NCBI GenBank assembly: GCA_034431895.1
Contig: DAOUCM010000088.1
Location: 1 to 7,774, forward strand
DNA length: 7,774 nt
Source: JAABUE01 sp034431895
GTDB lineage: Bacteria; Chloroflexota; Anaerolineae; Anaerolineales; Villigracilaceae
Direction of reading: 5' to 3'
Shown here piece by piece: positions 1-5,114 of this stretch (position 1 is the stretch's first letter; each line of letters starts with the position of its first letter). A program made the translations under genes and the position numbers. Under the pieces are notes generated by a model, which saw nothing but the letters and a program-made list of their open reading frames with translations, made no database searches and was not told the origin of the DNA.

Positions 1-503
1 ACCCACAGCACGCGCAGCCCCCAGGTTTTTGCCAGGTTGAGCGCCTCGTGAAAATAACCGATATTGGTGGCGCCGTCGCCAAACATGCAAATCGTCACGT
101 TGTCATTCCCGGCGTATTGGTCGCCCAGGGCCAGCCCGGCGGCGATGGGCAGATGCCCGCCAACGATGGCGTGTCCACCCCACATGTTCTTTTCTACCGA
201 AGCCATGTGCATCGAGCCACCCTTGCCCTTCGACATGCCGGTAACCTTACCGAGCAATTCCGCCATCACCTGGTTAGCCGAAATGCCGCAGTTGAGCGCC
301 ACGCCATGGTCGCGGTAGGCGGTGATGACGCGGTCGCGCGGCTCGCGGGCGGCAATCAGCCCAGTCGAAACCGCTTCCTGACCGATATACAGGTGCATGA
401 ACCCGCCGATTTTCCCGGCCTGGTACAATTCTGCGCCGCGCTCTTCCACGCGGCGGATGAGAACCATTTGGTAGTACAAATCGAGATATTGTTCTTTTTT
501 CAT
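1..503 (-). CDS. pdhA: Thiamine-diphosphate-dependent dehydrogenase E1 alpha subunit (pyruvate dehydrogenase type), N-terminal part, cut by window edge
   Basis: Reading leftward from the ATG at 503-501, the frame stays open to base 1 (167 full codons), so the C-terminal half lies outside the window. The start MKKEQYLDLYYQMVLIRRVE and the following GGFMHLYIGQEAV are typical of 2-oxo acid dehydrogenase E1 alpha chains. Other family marks are YRDHG at residues 63-67, GKGGSMHM around 93-100, a Gly-rich IVGGHLPIAAG segment around 113-123, and the thiamine diphosphate/Mg motif start GDGATNIGYFHEALN at 142-156. The second half of that motif (the Asn pair) is off the edge. Family knowledge: E1 alpha pairs with E1 beta and decarboxylates pyruvate (or acetoin or branched-chain 2-oxo acids), passing the acyl group to E2 lipoate in the cytoplasm. 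A GGAG sits 10 bases before the ATG. The substrate cannot be fixed from this fragment; acoA or bkdA-type are alternatives, and the E1 beta/E2 genes would be expected to the left. Confidence 0.93.
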   Translation of the reverse strand, partial: MKKEQYLDLYYQMVLIRRVEERGAELYQAGKIGGFMHLYIGQEAVSTGLIAAREPRDRVITAYRDHGVALNCGISANQVMAELLGKVTGMSKGKGGSMHMASVEKNMWGGHAIVGGHLPIAAGLALGDQYAGNDNVTICMFGDGATNIGYFHEALNLAKTWGLRVLW

Positions 504-528
504 TATGAAAAGACTCCACATATGATGC

Positions 529-559
529 AAAAAACAACACCAGGTTTGTTCTGGCGTTG
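529..559 (-). terminator. Terminator-like hairpin in the E1 alpha leader (possible attenuator)
   Basis: On the minus strand CAACGCCAG (559 to 551) pairs with CTGGTGTTG (543 to 535): nine pairs including one G-U, with a seven-base loop. It is followed directly by six T (534 to 529). This has the shape of an intrinsic terminator and lies between the predicted promoter (634-642) and the start codon (503). No minus-strand gene lies between it and the promoter. A short competing hairpin, GTTG-cagca-CAAC just upstream, would use up the first bases of the terminator's 5' arm. A regulatory role is inference; it might also stop stray antisense transcription. Confidence 0.5.
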
Positions 560-633
560 TGCTGCAACTCAAGGTAAATCGGCATCTCTCGAGCCCCCTG
601 TCTCCCCTTTACATCGAGAAGATACAGCAAGGC

Positions 634-663
634 ATTATATCAAGACATTGTAAAGTGAATCAC
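634..663 (-). promoter_or_regulatory. Probable extended -10 promoter for the E1 alpha gene
   Basis: On the minus strand there is a perfect TATAAT (639 to 634) preceded by TGA, i.e. the TGn extended -10 element (642 to 640). Eighteen bases upstream is a weak -35, GTGATT (663 to 658, three of six matches). Predicted transcription starts near 627, giving a leader of about 124 nucleotides before the ATG at 503. The extended -10 would compensate for the poor -35. Confidence 0.6.
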
Positions 664-695
664 TCTCAATTGCTATCGTGTGTCCACGCAAAAGA

Positions 696-804
696 CGGGG
701 GGGCGATCCCCCCGCCTCAGGGCATGAAAGTCGGCTGGAAGCCGACTCCAGGCTCGAACAGCGTATCACCAGGCTCTGCCTGGTCGAACCGACCAAAGGT
801 CGGT
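696..804. repeat. Cluster of four perfect short hairpins
   Basis: Four seven-base-pair perfect stems with 3-5 base loops lie within 109 bases. They are CGGGGGG/CCCCCCG (696-702 with 708-714), AGTCGGC/GCCGACT (729-735 with 741-747, loop TGGAA), ACCAGGC/GCCTGGT (768-774 with 778-784, loop TCT) and ACCGACC/GGTCGGT (788-794 with 798-804, loop AAA). The stems have different sequences but similar size. A smaller one, GGCA-TGAA-TGCC, follows at 849-860. None is followed by a T tract on either strand, so they are not ordinary terminators. They resemble REP-like dispersed palindromes in architecture; copy number elsewhere in the genome is unknown. Confidence 0.75.
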
Positions 805-914
805 GGTACAAGGTTACGGCAATAATTTGTTATCCCGCAACCCAAGACGGCATGAATGCCACGCCACAAAATCTTCACAAACGTGATAGATTCTGCAGAG
901 CAATACTATAGCGC

Positions 915-965
915 GGCCTCCAGCCTGTCCCCTGGACAAGCGCTAGGGCAGGCTGGCGTCAGGCC
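915..965. repeat. Long imperfect inverted repeat
   Basis: CCAGCCTG (920-927) pairs with CAGGCTGG (949-956). The stem is extended by GGCCT (915-919) with AGGCC (961-965) across a four-base bulge (957-960). The 21-base apical part can form its own small stem, TGTCC/GGACA (926-930 with 934-938), as an alternative. No T tract follows, and it lies immediately before repeat copy 1. Its role is unknown. Confidence 0.55.
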
Positions 966-968
966 AGG

Positions 969-1003
969 GCCGCAACCAAAGTGACCAGCGGCTAGGAAGC
1001 GGA
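969..1003 (+). repeat. Short intergenic repeat, copy 1
   Basis: GCCGCAACCAAAGTG (969-983) and GAAGCGGA (996-1003) are found again, in the same order and orientation, at 5973-5987 (one mismatch) and 5988-5995. Here the two blocks are separated by 12 bases that are absent from copy 2. Both copies lie in non-coding spacers, suggesting a small dispersed element with an internal insertion or deletion. Confidence 0.45.
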
Positions 1004-1032
1004 TAAGGCACTCAATCACCGCTCGTAAAGCC

Positions 1033-1061
1033 TTGTAGCATTCTTGAATATTGGGTATAAT
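1033..1061 (+). promoter_or_regulatory. Promoter of the ileS T-box leader
   Basis: A perfect TATAAT (1056-1061) lies 17 bases after a weak -35, TTGTAG (1033-1038, three of six matches). The predicted start near 1068 is just before the first conserved T-box stem I sequence, which supports the assignment. Confidence 0.65.
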
Positions 1062-1067
1062 GCCCCC

Positions 1068-1391
1068 CATTCCAAAGGCAATGATGGGAACGAGTAAACC
1101 CGTCTATGCTGGCAGCGAGCCCGGGCTGGGTGCGAGCCGGGTCAGCCGAGCGGGTTGAAAATCCTCCCGGAGCCGCGATCTGAAATCGGTCGGGGCACCT
1201 ATTTGTCCAATAGGCTGGCTGTTGACCAAAAGTAGGAAAGCCGGAGTCGTTCTCCGTTATCAAAGACGCGGGGATGCGGCAACAAGTCCCCGATGAAGCG
1301 CCTGCTGCGATGCTTTGAGTTCAGCAGGAAACAGAGTGGTACCGCGTGAGCCTGTCTCTCGTCTCTGTGTAGAGACGAGAGTTTTCTTTTT
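1068..1391 (+). ncRNA. T-box riboswitch sensing uncharged tRNA-Ile, controlling ileS
   Basis: All main T-box parts are visible. Stem I: GGGA (1086-1089) with TCCC (1165-1168), AACCCG (1097-1102) with CGGGTT (1151-1156), and a distal arm CCCGG/CCGGG (1120-1124 with 1137-1141) carrying the AGCGAG bulge (1114-1119) and GCGAG loop (1132-1136). The specifier loop (1157-1163) holds ATC at 1161-1163, an isoleucine codon. Stem II-like CCTAT/ATAGG (1198-1202 with 1210-1214) and stem III CGGAG/CTCCG (1242-1246 with 1252-1256) follow the AGTAG-type linker. Two extra hairpins come next (1269-1292 and 1301-1328). The T-box AGAGTGGTACCGCG is at 1333-1346; its TGGT (1337-1340) would pair with ACCA and fits the A73 discriminator of tRNA-Ile. 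The antiterminator pairs ACAGAG (1331-1336) with CTCTGT (1363-1368), which is exclusive with the terminator. Family knowledge: uncharged tRNA stabilises the antiterminator and turns on the downstream synthetase. Confidence 0.95.
1356..1391 (+). terminator. T-box intrinsic terminator
   Basis: CTCTCGTCTCT (1356-1366) pairs perfectly with AGAGACGAGAG (1371-1381) around the loop GTGT, an eleven-pair stem. It is followed by TTTTCTTTTT (1382-1391). Its 5' arm and loop overlap the 3' arm of the antiterminator (1363-1368), so only one structure can form at a time. It terminates the leader when tRNA-Ile is charged. Confidence 0.93.
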
Positions 1392-1412
1392 GACCGTCAG
1401 CCTTTCCTATCC

Positions 1413-1450
1413 GACTATTCGACTAGCGACTATTAGACTATCCGACCAGG
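1413..1450. repeat. GACTA-type short tandem array before the ileS ribosome binding site
   Basis: Five consecutive 7-8 base units start with GACTA or GACCA: at 1413, 1421, 1428, 1436 and 1444. The last unit runs into the Shine-Dalgarno AGGAG (1448-1452). The array fills most of the gap between the T-box terminator and the ileS start. It is imperfect and its function is unknown. Confidence 0.6.
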
Positions 1451-1458
1451 AGACTGCC

Positions 1459-4400
1459 ATGTTCAAACCCGTATCTCCCAAACTCGATGTACCCTCCATG
1501 GAAGAGGGCATCCTGAAATTTTGGAAGCAAAACGATATTTTTGCCAAGACCATCGAGCAGCGCAAAGGCGGCCCAGAATACGTCTTCTATGAAGGCCCGC
1601 CAACGGCCAACGGCAAACCCGGCGTACATCACGTCTTGGCGCGCGCCTTCAAAGACATGTTCCCGCGTTACAAAATCATGCGCGGCTATCACGTCTCGCG
1701 GCGCGGCGGCTGGGATACGCATGGCTTACCGGTAGAAATCGAAGTCGAAAAACGGCATGGCTTTCAGAACAAACAAGATATCGAGGCCTATGGCATCGCT
1801 AAATTCAACGCCGAATGCCGCAAATCGGCCTTCGATTACATTCAAGAGTGGGAGAAACTGACCGACCGCATCGCCTTCTGGGTAGATCTGGAGACGGCTT
1901 ACGTCACCTTCACCAACGACTACATCGAGTCGGTCTGGCATATCCTGAAGAATTTCTACGACCGCGACTTGCTCTACAAGGGCTACAAAGTCGTGCCGTA
2001 TTGTGCGCGCTGCGGCACGCCTCTTTCGGACCATGAAGTGGCCCTCGGTTACGAAGAAGTTTCCGAGCCTTCGGTCTTCGTCCGTATGCCCGCTGTAGAC
2101 AAACCCGGCACCTCCTTCCTGGTGTGGACGACCACCCCCTGGACCCTGCCCGGCAACGTTGCCCTGGCCGTCCACCCCGACGTAGACTACGTCACCATCG
2201 AACGCCAGACTGACGACGGCGGGAGCGAAAAACTCATCCTGGCCGCCAACTTGGTAAAAAAGGTCTTTGGTGATGAGCCAGTCGAAGTCCTGGACACCTA
2301 TAAAGGCAAGAAACTCAAAGGCATGAAATACCACCCGCTTTTTACCTTCATGCCGCCTGACAAACCTGCTCACTTCGTGGTCACCGGCGATTTCGTCACC
2401 ACCGAAGACGGCTCCGGCATCGTCCATATTGCACCCGCCTTTGGCGCCGAAGACATGCAAGTAGCCATGGAACATGACTTGCCGGTGCTGATGACCGTTC
2501 AGCCCGATGGCGCCTTTGTGCCAGAAGTCAAACCCTGGCGCGGCATGTGGGTCAAGCAGGCCGACCCGCTCATCACTGAAGACTTGCGCGCGCGCGGTTT
2601 ACTCTTCCGCGTCGAGACCTACACCCACACCTACCCCTTCTGCTGGCGCTGCAAGACTCCGCTCTTGTACTATGCCCGCGAAGCCTGGTACATCCGCACC
2701 AGTCAATTCCGCGACCGCCTGGTAGAACTCAACCGTACCATCAACTGGGTGCCAGAGCATATCAAAGAAGGCCGCTTTGGCAATTGGCTAGAAAACAACA
2801 TAGATTGGGCCCTCTCACGCGAACGCTATTGGGGCACACCTCTCCCGCTGTGGGAGTGCAAGGCGTGTGGTCATACCGAAGCCATCGGCTCTGTGACCGA
2901 ACTGGCCGAAAAAGCCGGGCGCGACCTGAGCGACCTCGACTTGCATCGCCCATACGTGGACGAAGTGGTCTACGCTTGTCCGCATTGCCCGGGTCAGATG
3001 CAGCGAGTTACCGCCGTCATTGACTGCTGGTTCGATTCCGGCTCCATGCCCTATGCCCAATGGCATTATCCTTTCGAGAACCAGGACAAATTCAAAGAAC
3101 AATTCCCGGCCGATTACATCTGCGAGGCCGTTGACCAAACGCGCGGCTGGTTCTATTCCCTGCACGCCATCAGCACCTTGCTCATGGATTCGGTCTCGTA
3201 CAAGAACGTCATCTGCCTCGGCCTCATCCTGGATGGAGAGGGGCGCAAAATGTCCAAGAGCCTGGGCAATATCGTTGACCCCTGGGATATCATCAATGTT
3301 CATGGCGCCGACGCCTTCCGCTGGTACCTTTACACCGCCACCCCGCCGGGCAATGAGCGCCGTTTTTCTGCCGACCTGGTCGGCGAAGTGGTGCGCGACT
3401 TTACTTTGACGTTGTGGAACGTCTACTCCTTCTTCGTGACCTACGCGAATCTGGACAAGCCGCAACTTGCTTCCGTTACCTGGAGCGAGAGCCAACTCGA
3501 CCGCTGGCTGCTCTCCGAACTGAACGCCCTCGTCCGCGAGGTAACCACCGCCTACGAAGGCTATGACGTTCCAAACGCTACCCGCCCGATTGCCGCCTTC
3601 GTAGAAAAACTCTCCACCTGGTACCTGCGCCGCTCGCGTCGTCGCTTCTGGAAATCCGAATCGGACGCTGACAAGCAAGCGGCCTACCAGACCTTATACG
3701 TGGCGCTGACCACGCTTTGCAAATTGCTCTCGCCGGCCATGCCCTTCCTGGCCGAAGAACTGTACCAGAATCTGGTACGCTCAGTGGACCCGTTTGCACC
3801 CGAGTCGGTCACCCTGGCCGAATGGCCGAAATACGAGGAAGCCTTCATTGACGAATCCCTCAACCGCGATATGGCGCTGGTCATGCGATTGGTCTCGCTG
3901 GGACATGCCGCCCGCCAGAAAGCCAACCGCAAAGTGCGCCAGCCGTTGGCCGAAGCCGCCTTCTCGGTGGGCAATGCCGCTGAGCGTCAGGCAGTGACCG
4001 CCTTGGCCGACCTGATTGCTGACGAGTTGAACGTCAAAACCGTGCGCTTGCTGGATGCCAGCACCGAGGCGGTTTCACACACCGTCAAGCCATTGCCCAA
4101 GCAGTTGGGGCAGAAGTACGGCAACAGATTCCCGGCTATCCAAAAGGCCATCCTGGCGGCGAATCCCGAAGAAACGGCGCGCACCTTGCTGGCAGGCCAG
4201 CCGCTCACAGTGACCGCCGACGGTCAAAAATATGAAATTTTGCCTAACGAAGTGGAAGTCAAGGCGCACGCCAAAGAAGGCTTTGCAGTAGCCGAAGAAG
4301 GCGCTTACGTGGCCGCCCTGGTGACCGAACTGACGCCCGCCCTGATACAAGAAGGCCAGGCGCGCGAGTTCGTCCGCCGTGTACAGGACCTGCGCAAGAG

Positions 4401-4605
4401 CGCCGGCTTGGACGTAGCCGACCGCATCGCGTTGTATGTCGTGGCCTCCGCCGGCTTGAAGTCCGCCATCGAAGCGCACCGCGAGTACATCACGACCGAG
4501 ACGTTGACCTCCCGGCTGGTCTTCGACTCGCTGCCAGAAGCGGGCGCGCTGCTCGAAGAGGAATGGGACGGCGAAACGCTGTCTGTGGGCCTGGTCAAGG
4601 TCTGA
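1459..4605 (+). CDS. ileS: Isoleucyl-tRNA synthetase, type 2, with G-V-H-H active-site motif
   Basis: A class I aminoacyl-tRNA synthetase of 1048 residues that charges tRNA-Ile in the cytoplasm. The ATG at 1459 has AGGAG six bases upstream and lies after the T-box terminator. An upstream in-frame TTG at 1315 lies inside the T-box RNA and is rejected. Domains: Rossmann core with the HIGH-region GVHH at 55-58 and WDTHGLPVE at 85-93; CP1 editing domain with WTTTPWTLP (223-231) and GSGIVHIAPAFGAED (318-332, likely editing Asp 332); Cys pairs at 182/185, 395/398, 467/470 and 507/510, the last two suiting a zinc site; KMSKS at 597-601; anticodon-binding helices roughly 670-840; and a long C-terminal domain to 1048. 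Length and motifs fit IleRS2 rather than the about 940-residue IleRS1. Expression is controlled by the tRNA-Ile T-box. The odd feature is GVHH in place of HxGH. The stop is 16 bases from the convergent neighbour's stop, with no terminator seen between. Confidence 0.98.
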   Translation: MFKPVSPKLDVPSMEEGILKFWKQNDIFAKTIEQRKGGPEYVFYEGPPTANGKPGVHHVLARAFKDMFPRYKIMRGYHVSRRGGWDTHGLPVEIEVEKRHGFQNKQDIEAYGIAKFNAECRKSAFDYIQEWEKLTDRIAFWVDLETAYVTFTNDYIESVWHILKNFYDRDLLYKGYKVVPYCARCGTPLSDHEVALGYEEVSEPSVFVRMPAVDKPGTSFLVWTTTPWTLPGNVALAVHPDVDYVTIERQTDDGGSEKLILAANLVKKVFGDEPVEVLDTYKGKKLKGMKYHPLFTFMPPDKPAHFVVTGDFVTTEDGSGIVHIAPAFGAEDMQVAMEHDLPVLMTVQPDGAFVPEVKPWRGMWVKQADPLITEDLRARGLLFRVETYTHTYPFCWRCKTPLLYYAREAWYIRTSQFRDRLVELNRTINWVPEHIKEGRFGNWLENNIDWALSRERYWGTPLPLWECKACGHTEAIGSVTELAEKAGRDLSDLDLHRPYVDEVVYACPHCPGQMQRVTAVIDCWFDSGSMPYAQWHYPFENQDKFKEQFPADYICEAVDQTRGWFYSLHAISTLLMDSVSYKNVICLGLILDGEGRKMSKSLGNIVDPWDIINVHGADAFRWYLYTATPPGNERRFSADLVGEVVRDFTLTLWNVYSFFVTYANLDKPQLASVTWSESQLDRWLLSELNALVREVTTAYEGYDVPNATRPIAAFVEKLSTWYLRRSRRRFWKSESDADKQAAYQTLYVALTTLCKLLSPAMPFLAEELYQNLVRSVDPFAPESVTLAEWPKYEEAFIDESLNRDMALVMRLVSLGHAARQKANRKVRQPLAEAAFSVGNAAERQAVTALADLIADELNVKTVRLLDASTEAVSHTVKPLPKQLGQKYGNRFPAIQKAILAANPEETARTLLAGQPLTVTADGQKYEILPNEVEVKAHAKEGFAVAEEGAYVAALVTELTPALIQEGQAREFVRRVQDLRKSAGLDVADRIALYVVASAGLKSAIEAHREYITTETLTSRLVFDSLPEAGALLEEEWDGETLSVGLVKV

Positions 4606-4621
4606 AGGCAGGCTGGCCCGG

Positions 4622-4999
4622 CTACTCTTCGAAGAAAAGTTCCCACCACAATCGCCAGTTGGGCTGAGGGGTAGGGCTGGGAGTCGGCGTAGGCATTTGC
4701 AGAGCAGGCGCTCCCGCCTGCCCCAAGATGACGACAGGATGATCTCCATCCTGTTTCATGTGACCCTCGCTGCGCGCCGCCTCTTCTACTGCCTGATCCG
4801 AGGCGGCGTAAGCGATTTGCGTCTCGAGCGCCGTCTGGGTGAGCGCGGCTTGGGTGGCTTCGCTGCGCACGAGTTCGGCTTGTTTGTTCAGCCGTTCCAG
4901 CGTTTCCAGCCGGGCGTTGAAGTCTACGATGAGGATGACCAGGAAGGCAACAGCGGCGATGATGGCGATACGGCGCCAGTCTATGGAGAAGGTAGGCAT
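4622..4999 (-). CDS. DivIC/FtsB-like septum formation protein with Pro-rich tail
   Basis: 125 residues. A short N-terminus (1-9) with Arg at 9-10 is followed by one strongly hydrophobic segment (about 10-25, IAIIAAVAFLVILIV), then a coiled-coil-like helix rich in Leu, Glu and Gln (about 29-65). Next comes a small segment ending ARSEGHMKQDGDHPVVIL (75-92) that matches the end of the DivIC/FtsB domain. The tail has PTPTPSPTP (103-111) and a Trp-rich cap, NWRLWWELFFEE. Family knowledge: such proteins sit in the inner membrane as part of the FtsL/FtsB division complex. The similarity is by architecture and short motif, so the division role is likely but unproved. There is no good Shine-Dalgarno; the promoter places the transcript start at the ATG (leaderless). 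The gene converges with ileS and diverges from rplI. Confidence 0.8.
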   Translation of the reverse strand: MPTFSIDWRRIAIIAAVAFLVILIVDFNARLETLERLNKQAELVRSEATQAALTQTALETQIAYAASDQAVEEAARSEGHMKQDGDHPVVILGQAGAPALQMPTPTPSPTPQPNWRLWWELFFEE

Positions 5000-5005
5000 A
5001 ACCGT

Positions 5006-5034
5006 ATCTTACCCTGCCTTGCAAAGGTTGGCAA
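5006..5034 (-). promoter_or_regulatory. Promoter of the DivIC-like gene, predicted leaderless
   Basis: On the minus strand TTGCCA (5034 to 5029, five of six) is followed after exactly 17 bases by TAAGAT (5011 to 5006, four of six). Six bases then separate the -10 from the ATG at 4999, so the expected +1 is the A of the start codon. This agrees with the absence of a ribosome binding site. The -35 overlaps that of the rplI promoter on the other strand. Confidence 0.55.
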
Positions 5035-5056
5035 GACGGCAGGTTTCTGGTACAAT
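5028..5056 (+). promoter_or_regulatory. Promoter of rplI
   Basis: TTGGCA (5028-5033, five of six) and TACAAT (5051-5056, five of six) are spaced by 17 bases, with TGG just before the -10 (extended -10). Predicted start is near 5063, giving a leader of about 50 nucleotides. It is the strongest sigma-70-type promoter in the window. Confidence 0.75.
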
Positions 5057-5114
5057 CCGCCGCCGGGCGTAGTACCCTTCGCTCGTTATCTTTTGTCAGA
5101 AAGGGCTCGATGAA

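Larger units (their letters stand above)
504..1067. other. Gene-free spacer between divergent E1 alpha gene and ileS leader
   Basis: About 560 bases without a believable gene. The open frames here (559-825 and 678-911, plus) translate runs of hairpin sequence and lack family features or good ribosome binding sites. The contents are the leftward promoter and leader, a cluster of short perfect hairpins (696-804, plus a small one at 849-860), a longer inverted repeat (915-965), repeat copy 1 (969-1003), and the rightward ileS promoter (1033-1061). Bases 805-848 and 861-914 show nothing I can name. Confidence 0.7.

Noticed and set aside
48..653. Plus-strand open frame of 201 codons at the left edge
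   Set aside because: Antisense to the E1 alpha gene, whose minus-strand frame has clear family motifs.
559..911. Two plus-strand open frames through the hairpin cluster
   Set aside because: They translate palindromic DNA; no family resemblance and no ribosome binding site.
504..1067. Transfer RNA or other known RNA gene in the spacer
   Set aside because: The stems are too short and not in cloverleaf order; no anticodon or TPsiC arm pattern is visible.
1726..2475. Minus-strand open frame of 249 codons inside ileS
   Set aside because: Antisense to the IleRS catalytic and editing domains; composition is a mirror of that gene.
2815..3678. Minus-strand open frame of 287 codons inside ileS
   Set aside because: Antisense shadow of a high-GC gene with strong codon bias; no ribosome binding site or recognisable domain.
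4606..4640. Terminator between convergent ileS and the DivIC-like gene
   Set aside because: Only a ten-base palindrome (4626-4635) inside the small gene and no T tract; the 3' ends probably overlap.
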